The position numbers and the translations under genes were made by a program. The notes below the pieces were generated by a model. It saw only the letters and a program-made list of their open reading frames with translations. It was not told the origin of the DNA and did no database searches. DNA of 64,000 nucleotides from Phycisphaerales bacterium (GTDB lineage: Bacteria > Planctomycetota > Phycisphaerae > Tepidisphaerales > Tepidisphaeraceae). The stretch spans positions 62,001-126,000 of the forward strand of contig JADYZN010000040.1 of NCBI GenBank assembly GCA_020853095.1. Direction: 5' to 3'. Positions 18,248 to 29,422 of the stretch are shown here, piece by piece; position 1 is the stretch's first letter; each line of letters starts with the position of its first letter.

Positions 18248-19396
18248 ATGCCCGCTGCATCCTGGGAACATTTTGAACGGTATCGACAAAAGGGACTCGA
18301 CGCCCGCCGGGCCGGTCAATGGGAATCGGCGCGAATTTATTTATTGGAAGCGGCCCGTTCGATGGTCGCGCTGGGCAGGGAGGCCCAAACCGAGGAACTG
18401 CGCGGCGCCCGCCAGGAAATCGCGGCCAAATTGCTGGAACTGGGCCGTGATTGCGAGTCGGCCCAGAACGAAAAACGCTGCCCGCCGGCGCTGCGCGGAT
18501 CGGCGGCAAACCGCGAAGAATCCTCCGAATCCGAAGGGGGCAAGGATGTTCAGCAATGGATCGTCCGCGAAAAACCCAAATTGCGTTTTGACGACGTGGC
18601 CGGCCTGGACGAGGTGAAACAGGACATTCGCCTCAAGATGATCTACCCCTTCGCCCATCCGGAACTGGCCGAACGATTCGGCATCCGTCCCGGCGGCGGC
18701 GTTCTGCTGTACGGCCCGCCGGGCACGGGCAAAACCATGCTGGCCAAGGCGACCGCCGGCGAAATCGACGCGACGTTTTTCCGCATTTCGCCGGCCGACA
18801 TCCTCAGCAAATGGGTGGGCGAGGCCGAGCAGAACATCAAAAAACTGTTCGACGCCGCCTCGGCCGAAAAACGGGCGATCATCTTCATCGACGAAATCGA
18901 AGCCCTCGTTCCCGCCCGCCGCGATGAAGGTTCCAGCGTCATGCAACGGGTGGTGCCGCAGATTTTGCAGGGGATGGAAGGATTTGACGAGAAGGCGATC
19001 AGCCCGATCCTGTTCATGGGGGCGACCAACGTGCCCTGGCAGCTCGACCCGGCCGTGCTGCGACCGGGACGGTTTGATGAAAAAGTGTACATCCCCCTGC
19101 CCGACCTCGCCGCCCGCGCCAAAATGCTGGAAATCTACCTCTCCCACCGGCCGGTGGCGGACGATCTGCAACTTGACCAATTGGCGCAACAACTGGACGG
19201 ATACAGCGGCGCCGACATCAAATACCTCTGCGACCGCAGCGCCACGATCCCCTTTTTACAATCCGTCGCCACGGGTCAGGAAGGTCAGATCACCAGCCGG
19301 ATCATCGCCGATGTCATCGCCGACACCCCGCGCTCCGTCACGCCTCAGATGCTGGAACGGTTCGATCGGTGGATGAAAGAAGCGAGCACGGCATAA
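18248..19396 (+). CDS. AAA+ ATPase of Vps4/katanin type with MIT-like N-terminus
   Basis: The protein is 382 residues. Residues 1-70 form a helical region with the look of an MIT domain (EHFERYRQKGLDARRAGQWESARIYLLEAARSM). A charged linker follows, then a single AAA module: FDDVAGLDEVK (114-124), Walker A GPPGTGKT (156-163), pore loop KWVGE (188-192), Walker B IIFIDE (211-216), sensor Asn261 and arginine-finger segment LRPGRFD. This order is that of eukaryotic Vps4, katanin and spastin, which pull subunits from ESCRT polymers or microtubules. It begins 3 bases after trpE, but no functional link is evident. Its substrate in this bacterium is unknown. Confidence 0.85.
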   Translation: MPAASWEHFERYRQKGLDARRAGQWESARIYLLEAARSMVALGREAQTEELRGARQEIAAKLLELGRDCESAQNEKRCPPALRGSAANREESSESEGGKDVQQWIVREKPKLRFDDVAGLDEVKQDIRLKMIYPFAHPELAERFGIRPGGGVLLYGPPGTGKTMLAKATAGEIDATFFRISPADILSKWVGEAEQNIKKLFDAASAEKRAIIFIDEIEALVPARRDEGSSVMQRVVPQILQGMEGFDEKAISPILFMGATNVPWQLDPAVLRPGRFDEKVYIPLPDLAARAKMLEIYLSHRPVADDLQLDQLAQQLDGYSGADIKYLCDRSATIPFLQSVATGQEGQITSRIIADVIADTPRSVTPQMLERFDRWMKEASTA

Positions 19397-19424
19397 AACG
19401 GCCGCCACGCCACCGGATTTTCAC

Positions 19425-20822
19425 CTATCCCGCCACCGTCGCCGTCATCGCCCTCTTGGCCAGACCCGCCACGGTGTTCCACGCCGCGCCGGGGATGCGC
19501 TGAGTGTCTTCCAGCACATCCGCCATCGCCGACAAAAACCAGTCCATGTCTTCCTTGCACACCGTCATCGGCGGCAGGAATTTGATGACCTCGGTATGAA
19601 ACCCCGCCACCTGCGTCAGAATCCGGTGCTTCTGCAACAATGGAATGATGATCATCTGCCCGAACACGCCGAAATTCATCTTGTGCAGCATGTCCCAGGC
19701 CATCTTCAATTTCAGGGAAGATTTGGGCCGGGCAAAATCAATGCCGAACATCAGGCCCTTGCCACGCACCTCGGAAACAAACGGACAACTTGAGCCGATC
19801 TCCCGCAATCGTGTCATCGCATATTGGCCCATCTCCGCGGCGTTCTCCACCAGTTTGTCCTCCTCGATCACGTGCAAACTCGCCAGCGCGGCCGCCATCG
19901 CCATGTCGTTTTGTCCAAACGTATTGGAATGAACGACGCACCGCTCCATCGAATTGAACACGCAGTCCATGATCTTCGGCCGGGTGATCACCGCCCCCAC
20001 CGGAACGTAACCGCCCGACAACGCCTTGGCGCAGCAGATGATGTCCGGCTCCACCTCCGGCCAATGCTGGAAGCAAAACCATTTGCCCGTCCGTCCCAGG
20101 CCGCACTGCACCTCATCGACAACCAGCAGCGTTCCATACTTGCGGCACAGCCGCTGCGCCTCGGCCAGATATCCATCCTTCACCACTTCGCAGCTCTTGC
20201 CTTGCACCGGCTCGACAATGAACGCCGCCGCCTCTTTGCGGGACAACGTCTGCTCCAGCGATTCCAGGTCATTAAATACAACCTTCTGATTTCCCGGCAT
20301 CAGTTCCCCGAACCGTTCACGGAAAAAATCAGCGCCGTTGATCGACAGCGAACCGGTCGTCAGACCATGAAACGCATGGTCGCAATACACAATCCCCTGC
20401 CGTCCGGTCATGCAGCGGGCGAATTTGATGGCCGTCTCCACCGTCTCGGTGCCGCTGTTGGTGAAAAACACCCTCGACAACCCCTCCGGCGCGTGCGAAA
20501 CCAGCTTTTCAGCCGCCAACCCGCTCAACAAACTGCAATCCATCCGAACCAGGTTCGGCATGTCCCGCCCGATCAACTGCTGCAAAATCGCCCTGACCTT
20601 CGGATGGTTCCGCCCCAAAGCGAACACCCCCCAACCCGTCAATAAATCCAAATATTGATTCCCCTCCTTGTCCCATAAATAAGGCCCTTCGCCGCGGACG
20701 TATCCCTTGTCAAACCCAATCGTCCGCAACATTTTGACAAACGAAGAGTTGATGTGCTTCTGATGAAGCTCATACTGCCGGCCCTGGTGCTGTTCCAGCC
20801 ACGAGAAAAAATCGGTGTGCAT
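19425..20822 (-). CDS. Class III aminotransferase, candidate hopanoid HpnO
   Basis: This is a 465-residue PLP-dependent aminotransferase of the ornithine/acetylornithine group. Visible blocks are VFFTNSGTETVETAIKFAR, YCDHAFHGLT, LLVVDEVQCGLGRTGKWF and CAKALSGGYVPVGAV with the PLP lysine. The gene is divergent from squalene-hopene cyclase across a 269-bp shared region. In hopanoid producers a class III aminotransferase, HpnO, makes aminobacteriohopanetriol, so this is a reasonable candidate. Other roles, such as ornithine or 4-aminobutyrate transamination, are not excluded. The N-terminal 40 residues extend beyond the minimal fold. Confidence 0.82.
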   Translation of the reverse strand: MHTDFFSWLEQHQGRQYELHQKHINSSFVKMLRTIGFDKGYVRGEGPYLWDKEGNQYLDLLTGWGVFALGRNHPKVRAILQQLIGRDMPNLVRMDCSLLSGLAAEKLVSHAPEGLSRVFFTNSGTETVETAIKFARCMTGRQGIVYCDHAFHGLTTGSLSINGADFFRERFGELMPGNQKVVFNDLESLEQTLSRKEAAAFIVEPVQGKSCEVVKDGYLAEAQRLCRKYGTLLVVDEVQCGLGRTGKWFCFQHWPEVEPDIICCAKALSGGYVPVGAVITRPKIMDCVFNSMERCVVHSNTFGQNDMAMAAALASLHVIEEDKLVENAAEMGQYAMTRLREIGSSCPFVSEVRGKGLMFGIDFARPKSSLKLKMAWDMLHKMNFGVFGQMIIIPLLQKHRILTQVAGFHTEVIKFLPPMTVCKEDMDWFLSAMADVLEDTQRIPGAAWNTVAGLAKRAMTATVAG

Positions 20823-21091
20823 CCGTCAGCTTTCCATCATTCGGGGTTAGACCCAGACCACCCCCCATCATCCCATCGGAGCCTCCCAGTATACCGCCCA
20901 GCCATGGTGACTCTCAAATGAGTATTTGTCCTTAATGCTTTTATACGCTACCTTTCCGATTATCGGGTGTATTATTACAATACGCCCAGTTGGCGGCCGG
21001 ATCAGGCCGCTTGGGATCGTTCAGTATCAGGGCAAGGAACGCAGTGACACTTACGACATCCTCCCATACCGCTTCGCCGCGCTCCGCGGAG

Positions 21092-23014
21092 ATGGCAACC
21101 CACTCCTCCGCCCATTTTACTCCCCGCGCCCATCAAACGAGTTACGAATCGGGATTGGATCACGCCATTTCCATGGCACAATCCAACTTGCTGGACCGGC
21201 AAAATCCAGCCGGCTTCTGGGTTGGCGAGCTTGAGGGTGACACGACGCTCGAAACCGAATATCTCCTCCTGAAATTCATTCTCGGCCAGGAAAACGACCC
21301 CGATCTGCCCCTGATTGCCAATTACGTTCGCCGACAACAAAACCCCAGCGGCGGCTGGAGCCTTTATCCGGGCGGCGCGGACGATGTGTCGGGCACGGTC
21401 AAAAGCTATTTCGTCCTCAAACTGATGGGGGATGATCCCGATGCCCCTCACATGCGAAAAGCGCGCGATGTCGCCATAAGGTTGGGCGGCATCGAGGCCT
21501 GCAACAGTTACACCCGCTTTTATTTCGCCGTCCTGGGACAGATCAGCTACGACCTGTGCCCGGCCATCCCGCCGGAAATCATGTTCCTGCCCCGATGGCT
21601 TTACTTCAACCTCTACAATGTCTCGGCGTGGACGCGGACGATGATCGTCCCGTTGTCGATCGTCACCACGCTCCGCCCCATGCGGCAACTGCCTGCCAAT
21701 AAAGGGATTGCGGAACTGGTCACCGGCGGCCCCACGCCCTTCGATGAGCTGCGCGGCCTGCCGACCAATTGGCGTGAGCTGTTTGTGTTCATCGACCGGA
21801 TGCTCAAGATTTACCAGAAGTTCCCCATCCAGGTCTCGCGCTGGCAGGCGATCCGGGCGGCCGAAAACTGGATCAACGAGCACACCAACGCCACCGGCGG
21901 CCTGGGCGCGATCTTTCCGCCGATGGTTTATATCCTCATTGTCATGCGGGCTTTGGGGTATCCTGATGACCATCCGCGCGTCCTGAAGGCTCATCAGGAG
22001 CTTCAAGACCTGTTCATCCGCCAAGGGGACACGATTCGCATCCAGCCGTGCCATTCGCCCGTCTGGGACACCGCCATCGCCATGCACGCCCTGGCCGAGA
22101 CCGGCTTGACGGCCAATTCCGAAGTCACCCACCGCGCCACCACCTGGCTCTTGAACAACGAATGTCGCGTGGCTTCCGATTGGCGGGCCAACGTGCCGGA
22201 CGTCGATCCATCGGGCTGGTTTTTTGAATTTTCAAACCCTCACTACCCGGACATCGACGACACCGCCATGGTCTTGATGGCCTTGCGTCGAACCGGCGGG
22301 CCGCGTGCCCAGGCCGCTCTCAAACGCGGACTGAACTGGGTTTTCGCCTTCCAAAACGAGGATGGCGGCTGGGCGGCTTTTGATCGGACGCGCGACCGGC
22401 CGATCCTCGAAAAAGTCCCCTTCGCCGACCACAACGCGATGCAGGACCCCAGTTGTCCCGATCTGACCGGACGGGTCTTTGAATGCTTTGGCTATTGCGG
22501 CCTGTCGGCCGACCTGCCGGCGGTCCAAAAAGGAATACGGTTCCTACAAACCCGACAGGAAAAAGAGGGCTGCTGGTTTGGGCGCTGGGGCGTCAATTAC
22601 GTTTACGGCACCTGGCAGGTGCTGGCCGGCCTGCGATCGGTTGGGGCGGACATGGACGCCGACTACGTCCGGCGGGCCGCCGACTGGCTGCGTGGGACAC
22701 AAAAAAGCGATGGCAGTTGGGGTGAATCGTGCGACAGCTATGAAAATCCGGCCTTAAAAGGGCAAGGCCCCAGCACCCCATCCCAGACCGCCTGGGGCAC
22801 GATGGGCCTGCTGGCCGTCGCCGGCCCACATGATCCGGCCGTCCAAAAGGGGATCCGCTGGCTGATTGATAACCAGGCGGATGATGGGAGCTGGGATGAG
22901 CAGTACTTCACCGGGACCGGCTTTCCCAAGGTTTTTTACCTTAAATACCATTTATACCGGTTGTACTTCCCGCTGATGGCCCTGGGACGCTATCGGCGGC
23001 TGATCTCTCGATAA
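21092..23014 (+). CDS. shc: Squalene-hopene cyclase
   Basis: This monotopic membrane enzyme cyclises squalene to hopene, the core of the hopanoid lipids. The protein is 640 residues with two alpha-barrel domains. The catalytic DXDD motif is Asp387-Ile-Asp389-Asp390 in PDIDDTAMVLMAL. Repeated QW motifs are clear, for example QNPSGGWSLYPGG, QNEDGGWAAFD and QKSDGSWGESCD. The open frame reaches a TTG at 20990, and a TACAAT box (20976-20981) could serve that start. The ATG at 21092 gives a family-like length, but no clear ribosome site is seen at either. It faces the candidate hpnO gene. Confidence 0.93.
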   Translation: MATHSSAHFTPRAHQTSYESGLDHAISMAQSNLLDRQNPAGFWVGELEGDTTLETEYLLLKFILGQENDPDLPLIANYVRRQQNPSGGWSLYPGGADDVSGTVKSYFVLKLMGDDPDAPHMRKARDVAIRLGGIEACNSYTRFYFAVLGQISYDLCPAIPPEIMFLPRWLYFNLYNVSAWTRTMIVPLSIVTTLRPMRQLPANKGIAELVTGGPTPFDELRGLPTNWRELFVFIDRMLKIYQKFPIQVSRWQAIRAAENWINEHTNATGGLGAIFPPMVYILIVMRALGYPDDHPRVLKAHQELQDLFIRQGDTIRIQPCHSPVWDTAIAMHALAETGLTANSEVTHRATTWLLNNECRVASDWRANVPDVDPSGWFFEFSNPHYPDIDDTAMVLMALRRTGGPRAQAALKRGLNWVFAFQNEDGGWAAFDRTRDRPILEKVPFADHNAMQDPSCPDLTGRVFECFGYCGLSADLPAVQKGIRFLQTRQEKEGCWFGRWGVNYVYGTWQVLAGLRSVGADMDADYVRRAADWLRGTQKSDGSWGESCDSYENPALKGQGPSTPSQTAWGTMGLLAVAGPHDPAVQKGIRWLIDNQADDGSWDEQYFTGTGFPKVFYLKYHLYRLYFPLMALGRYRRLISR

Positions 23015-23068
23015 ATTGGCCCTTCTGTCGCATTGACGAGATGGGGGGCGGTGCGGATATTGGACGAC

Positions 23069-23797
23069 ATGTACCGCCCGAGCAAGAAGGTCAAGCGTTT
23101 TGACTTCCCCTCCGGGCGGGTGGTGGGGAGCAAATACACCATCGAAAGACCGCTCGGAAGTGGTTGGGAGGGCGAGGTTTACGTCATTACCGAGCGGGCC
23201 ACCGGAATCCGCCGGGCGGCCAAATTCTTCTATCCTCACCGCGATCCGATGGGCAAGGCGGCCATCAGCTACGCCCGCAAGCTGGATGCCCTTCGTCATT
23301 GCCCGATCCTGATGCAATATCACCATCAGGAAGTCGCCTATGTCAGCCGGCGAAAAGTCACGGTGGTCATCAGCGAACTGGTGGAAGGGCAGAAGCTGTC
23401 GGAATTTCTGGCCGAACAACCCAAGCATCGCCTCAGCTCGTTTGAAGCGCTGCACGTGCTGTACACGCTGGCCAAAGGGATCAGCCCCATCCACGCCCGC
23501 GGCGAATACCACGGCGACATCCACGATGACAACATCATGATCCGCCGGCAGGGGATCGGATTTGAAGTCAAGCTGCTCGATTTTTTCGATCTTGGCAAAC
23601 CCAGCAAATCCAAGATTCACAAGGATGTCTTAAACCTGGTGCAGGTTTTTCACACCATCGTCGGCGGGCGCGAACATTACGCCGAACAACCCAGGGTCGT
23701 GAAGGAGATCGTGCGCGGATTGAAGGATTCGCTGATTCTCGAACGCTTCCACAGCGCGGGGGACATTCAACGGCATCTGGAAAATCTTCAGTGGTGA
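23069..23797 (+). CDS. Short eukaryote-like protein kinase
   Basis: The protein is 242 residues, shorter than typical bacterial Ser/Thr kinases, and has no membrane segment or sensor domain. The glycine loop is LGSGWEGEVY (29-38), the ATP-binding Lys is Lys52 in RRAAKFF, the catalytic loop is YHGDIHDDNIM with Asp150 and Asn155, and Asp171 in LLDFFDLG replaces the DFG motif. The HRD motif reads HGD, as in some atypical and aminoglycoside-type kinases. The start at 23069 places the loop at a normal position; the open frame reaches a TTG at 23033. It follows shc by 54 bases. The target is unknown. Confidence 0.75.
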   Translation: MYRPSKKVKRFDFPSGRVVGSKYTIERPLGSGWEGEVYVITERATGIRRAAKFFYPHRDPMGKAAISYARKLDALRHCPILMQYHHQEVAYVSRRKVTVVISELVEGQKLSEFLAEQPKHRLSSFEALHVLYTLAKGISPIHARGEYHGDIHDDNIMIRRQGIGFEVKLLDFFDLGKPSKSKIHKDVLNLVQVFHTIVGGREHYAEQPRVVKEIVRGLKDSLILERFHSAGDIQRHLENLQW

Positions 23798-23818
23798 CGG
23801 GGATGGACCAATCGTCCA

Positions 23819-24913
23819 TCAAAGCACTTCGGTCGCCCTTGGATAGCTTCCCAACATCGTGAGTTGCAGACAATGTTGTTTGGCCTGTTCGATGGCCGTC
23901 TTCATCGCGGCGTCGTCCGCGTGCCCCTGGGCATCGATGAAGAAGTAGTATTCCCAGTTCACTTTTTTGCTGGGGCGTTTTTCGATGTCGGTCAGGTTGA
24001 TGCCGTTTTCCTTGAACACGTCCAGCACCTCGGCCAGGGCGCCGGGCTTGTGGGCGGTGGTGAACATGATGGCGGTTTTGTCATCGCCGCTGCGGCGGGC
24101 GGCTTCGCGTCCGATGACGAAGAACCGGGTGACGTTGTCGGGGTTGTCCTCGATGTTCTCGAACAGCGCCTTCAATCCGTACAGTTCGCCCGCGATGGTG
24201 GAACCGATGGCCGCGACCCCGGGAGTTTTGGCCGCCAGTTCGGCCGCGGCGCTGGTGGAGGCGGCCGGCTGGATGTCCCGGTCCTTGGCGGTGGCCGACA
24301 GCCAGTTGCGGCATTGGCTGAAGACCTCCGGCTTGGAATAGATCCGCCGGACCTGTTCCCACGGCTCGTTGACCAGCAGATTGTGGTGAATGGTGATCAA
24401 CACCTCGGCGCAGATTTTGGCCGAGCTGTGCAAAAACGCATCCAGCGTGTCCACCACCCCCCCGCCGATGGAATTTTCCACCGGAACCAGTCCATAGTCG
24501 ATGTGCCCGCGCGCCACCTCTGAAAAGACCGAGACGATCTCGGTCATCGGGACGTATTGGACCGACGACCCGAATTTTCGCACCGCCGCCGCGTGGGAGA
24601 ACGTCCCCGCCGGCCCAAGAAATCCGATCCGCAATGGCTTTTCCAATGCGAACGATCCACTCATCAACTCGCGATAGACCGCCTCAAGGCAACGATCGGG
24701 CAACGGCCCTTCATTGAGCTGGCGAACTTTTTCCAGCACCGCCTTCTCCCGATCCGGGGCGTAGATCGGGGCGTTGTTCTGCTGCTTGAGTTTGCCGATC
24801 TCAACGACCACGCGGGCCCGTTCGTTGAGCACGCGCACGATCTGTTCATCCAGCCCATCAATGCGCCGGCGGAGTGTTTCAAGCGAATCGTCGATTGGGT
24901 TGGGTTCGGCCAT
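23819..24913 (-). CDS. pheA: Bifunctional chorismate mutase / prephenate dehydratase
   Basis: This is the phenylalanine branch enzyme: chorismate to prephenate to phenylpyruvate. The 364 residues comprise an AroQ chorismate mutase (about 1-90, LRRRIDGLDEQIVRVLNERA), a prephenate dehydratase (about 93-270, GFLGPAGTFSHAAA and NVTRFFVIG with the catalytic Thr) and an ACT domain (GALAEVLDVF and IEKRPSK) for phenylalanine feedback. The ATG at 24913 is chosen because a consensus promoter ends 6 bases upstream and the fold starts there; a GTG 12 codons further up would lie inside that promoter. With aroF and trpE in this window, aromatic genes are dispersed. Confidence 0.95.
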   Translation of the reverse strand: MAEPNPIDDSLETLRRRIDGLDEQIVRVLNERARVVVEIGKLKQQNNAPIYAPDREKAVLEKVRQLNEGPLPDRCLEAVYRELMSGSFALEKPLRIGFLGPAGTFSHAAAVRKFGSSVQYVPMTEIVSVFSEVARGHIDYGLVPVENSIGGGVVDTLDAFLHSSAKICAEVLITIHHNLLVNEPWEQVRRIYSKPEVFSQCRNWLSATAKDRDIQPAASTSAAAELAAKTPGVAAIGSTIAGELYGLKALFENIEDNPDNVTRFFVIGREAARRSGDDKTAIMFTTAHKPGALAEVLDVFKENGINLTDIEKRPSKKVNWEYYFFIDAQGHADDAAMKTAIEQAKQHCLQLTMLGSYPRATEVL

Positions 24914-24919
24914 AACGGT

Positions 24920-24949
24920 TTTGTATCGGTGGTTGGCGGGGACTGTCAA
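24920..24949 (-). promoter_or_regulatory. Consensus promoter of pheA giving a leaderless mRNA
   Basis: On the minus strand TTGACA (24944-24949) and TACAAA (24920-24925) are separated by 18 bases. Only 6 bases separate the -10 box from the ATG, so transcription should begin at the start codon. There is no Shine-Dalgarno sequence. Confidence 0.7.
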
Positions 24950-25011
24950 ACCCGCCGCATTCCGGCTCGGTGGTGGTCCGGAGGCAATTGAGGCGATAAG
25001 ATACCTTCAAG

Positions 25012-25629
25012 ATGAAGTCGATACATTGGATTTTTGTTCTGGCGATCGGCCTGGGATTGGGCGTGGGAATCACTTGGTGGGTGATGAAGCCCCCCAAGAT
25101 TCGCAATGGTGTGACGGCCGTCGTGCCGAATCACATCTATCGCAGCGGCCAGCTCGACCCGGCGGATTTGCAGCGGCAAATCGAGCAGCGTGGGATTAAG
25201 ACGGTCGTAAACCTTGGTTCCACAAAGGATTGGGATGCGGCCGTCTGTCAGGCCAAGGGGGTTGCATACCTTCGCATCCCGGTTGGGGATGTCTGGCAGA
25301 TGGAAAGCCTGCCCAATCCCGAAGCAGGCGGTAAAACCTTTCCCAAGCCGGATTTAAGCAAGGTCTGGCAGGCGATCAATGATCCGGCCGCCGGCCCGGT
25401 GTTGATCCATTGCTGGGGCGGAACCCACCGCACGGGGCTGTTCATCGCCCAATATCGCATCGAAAAGCAGGGTTGGAGCGCGCAGGATGCCATTGATGAG
25501 ATGAAACTCTTTGGTTTTGACACCGAAGACCCCAAATTCGCGGGGGTTTTGGACTATCTTCGGCAACTGCCGCAATCGGCCCGCACCCCCTCCACCCGGC
25601 CGGCGGTGGCGGGCACAAACGCTCAATAA
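25012..25629 (+). CDS. Membrane-anchored dual-specificity/tyrosine phosphatase-like protein
   Basis: The protein is 205 residues. It starts with an N-terminal membrane anchor (about 5-24), and a phosphatase domain follows on the far side of the membrane. The active-site loop HCWGGTHRTG gives the nucleophile Cys134 and phosphate-binding Arg140 (C-x5-R). IYRSGQLDPADLQRQIEQRGIKTVVNLGS is typical of the family's beginning. It is divergent from pheA. The substrate could be phosphotyrosine, an inositol phosphate or a lipid phosphate. No cognate kinase is adjacent; the short kinase gene is 1.2 kb away. Confidence 0.82.
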   Translation: MKSIHWIFVLAIGLGLGVGITWWVMKPPKIRNGVTAVVPNHIYRSGQLDPADLQRQIEQRGIKTVVNLGSTKDWDAAVCQAKGVAYLRIPVGDVWQMESLPNPEAGGKTFPKPDLSKVWQAINDPAAGPVLIHCWGGTHRTGLFIAQYRIEKQGWSAQDAIDEMKLFGFDTEDPKFAGVLDYLRQLPQSARTPSTRPAVAGTNAQ

Positions 25630-25671
25630 ATTCATTCCGGCGGGTCGATAATCCTCAAGAGGAACCGGCCC

Positions 25672-26352
25672 ATGCTCCAGGAACTGTCTTCTCTGATGCC
25701 GCATCAGGTGGGCGAATTCGCCCTATGGATGGTCATGGTCGGCCTTGCGCTGGGGGGTGGGTTGTGGCTGGCGGGGGCCTGTTTCAGCCGGTCGATCATC
25801 ACCCTGTCGCTGGTTGCGGCCGGCTCCTTCGTTGGCAAGTGGCTTCCCGGATGGATGGGGTGGTCCATCGACCCGATGGCGACGGCCGTCGGGGGGGCGA
25901 TTGTGCTGGGGATCAGCGGTTATCTGCTTCATCAATACTGGGTGGGGATCGGGCTGGGGATGGTCCTGGCCGCCTGGACGGCGATGCTGACCTGGAAGGA
26001 CATCGGCCACTCCCTGAATTGGCGGGAGATGGAAGGATGGTCCTCCGCGCGGCTGGCCCTCTCCTTTGCGGTCTGGGGGGCGGGGCTGACCGGCATCGCG
26101 GCGACGTGGCTCTGGCCGAAGGTGGGGCAATCCTTGTTCTACAGCATCACCGGCCTGACGCTGGCATTGGCGATGGCATTGGCTGTCGCGCAGATGGGGC
26201 GGGGGGATTGGCTTGGATGGGTTCCGGCCGAGAACTGGGCGCAATACGCCTCCATGGCCGCGCTGGTCCTGGTGGGCGCGGTGGTGCAATGGAGGCTGGG
26301 ATCGGGATCGTCCAGATCATCCCGCTCCGGCGAACCCGAGGCGGAAGGTTAA
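25672..26352 (+). CDS. Polytopic membrane protein of unknown function
   Basis: The 226-residue protein consists largely of hydrophobic segments, about six or seven helices (for example FALWMVMVGLALGGGLWLAGA and YASMAALVLVGAVVQW), with many glycines in the helices. AGAGGAA precedes the ATG. The next gene, 30 bases on, encodes another glycine-rich polytopic protein, and the two may form a pair. No family was recognised for this one; a distant TMEM198-like relation to its neighbour is possible. Confidence 0.6.
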   Translation: MLQELSSLMPHQVGEFALWMVMVGLALGGGLWLAGACFSRSIITLSLVAAGSFVGKWLPGWMGWSIDPMATAVGGAIVLGISGYLLHQYWVGIGLGMVLAAWTAMLTWKDIGHSLNWREMEGWSSARLALSFAVWGAGLTGIAATWLWPKVGQSLFYSITGLTLALAMALAVAQMGRGDWLGWVPAENWAQYASMAALVLVGAVVQWRLGSGSSRSSRSGEPEAEG

Positions 26353-26382
26353 TCAGATGGCATTCGTAACAAAGGACAGCCT

Positions 26383-27051
26383 GTGACTCCCCCAGTTCAA
26401 ACGCCGGTGACCAGTGGTCAGTTTTTCTCGCTCCCCATGCACTGGCCGGGCCAGATGGACCTGCTGACCTGGTGTCAGACGATGACGCCCGGGATGGCGG
26501 CGCTGCTGCTGCTGGCGGGGGTGATCTATCTGCTGTTCGGATATTACCTGTTCAAGGTGCTGATCACGGTCAACGCGGGGATCATGGGGGGTTATCTGGG
26601 GGCGATGATCGGGATGAAGTTCGACGCGGCGCTGGCCGCGGCGATATTGGGGGCGTTCATCTGCGCCTCGATCTGCTGGCCTTTCATGAAATGGGCGGTG
26701 GCGGTCATGGGGGGCGTGGTCGGGGCGGCGATCGGCGCCAGCATCTGGAGATCGGCCGGACTGGACCCCGCCTTCGCCTGGGCGGGCGCTTTGACGGGGC
26801 TGGTCGGGTTCGGGATGCTCTCGTTCATCCTCTTCCGCGGCAGCATCATGATGTACACCAGCCTGCAGGGGGCGGTCATGCTGGTCTTCGGCATCCTGGG
26901 CTTGATCTACAAATACCACCAGGTCGCCCCGCAGATCACCAGCGGCCTGACCGTCAACGCGCTGGTCATGCCGATGACGATCCTGATCCCCGCGATCATC
27001 GGGATCATCTTCCAACAGGCCAACACGCCCGCCGAAGGGGAAAAGAAGTAA
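26383..27051 (+). CDS. Polytopic membrane protein, DUF4203/TMEM198-like
   Basis: The protein is 222 residues with about seven hydrophobic helices rich in glycine and alanine. The block FKVLITVNAGIMGGYLGAMIGMKFDAALAAAILGAFI resembles the repeated small-residue helices of the DUF4203 (TM7S3/TM198-like) family, whose function is unknown. Translation starts at GTG 26383 with AAAGGA 6 bases upstream. It follows a related membrane-protein gene and is closed by a clear terminator at 27082-27108. Confidence 0.65.
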   Translation: MTPPVQTPVTSGQFFSLPMHWPGQMDLLTWCQTMTPGMAALLLLAGVIYLLFGYYLFKVLITVNAGIMGGYLGAMIGMKFDAALAAAILGAFICASICWPFMKWAVAVMGGVVGAAIGASIWRSAGLDPAFAWAGALTGLVGFGMLSFILFRGSIMMYTSLQGAVMLVFGILGLIYKYHQVAPQITSGLTVNALVMPMTILIPAIIGIIFQQANTPAEGEKK

Positions 27052-27081
27052 CCCTCCGGGCGGCTGGTTCCCACGCCGGCC

Positions 27082-27108
27082 CCACCGCCGCCGGTCGGCG
27101 GTGGTTTT
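27082..27108 (+). terminator. Rho-independent terminator after the membrane-protein pair
   Basis: A 9-bp stem CCACCGCCG / CGGCGGTGG with a 5-base loop is followed by TTTT. It lies 30 bases after the stop at 27051 and before the convergent glutamine synthetase gene. Confidence 0.75.
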
Positions 27109-27133
27109 CGTCGGCAGGTGGCGAGCCTCCCCA

Positions 27134-29314
<2,181 letters not shown>

Positions 29315-29371
29315 GGAAAATCCTTAAAAAAAGAGATTCAACAATCAACGGTCGGGAATTCAGATGGATTG

Positions 29372-29400
29372 TGTATAGACCGGCGCTGCCGGGCCGTCAA
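29372..29400 (-). promoter_or_regulatory. Sigma-70-type promoter of glnN
   Basis: On the minus strand TTGACG (29395-29400) and TATACA (29372-29377) are 17 bases apart, leaving about 50 bases of leader with a good Shine-Dalgarno site. Confidence 0.65.
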
Positions 29401-29422
29401 TCCACCGCCCGCAAAGGCCCAG

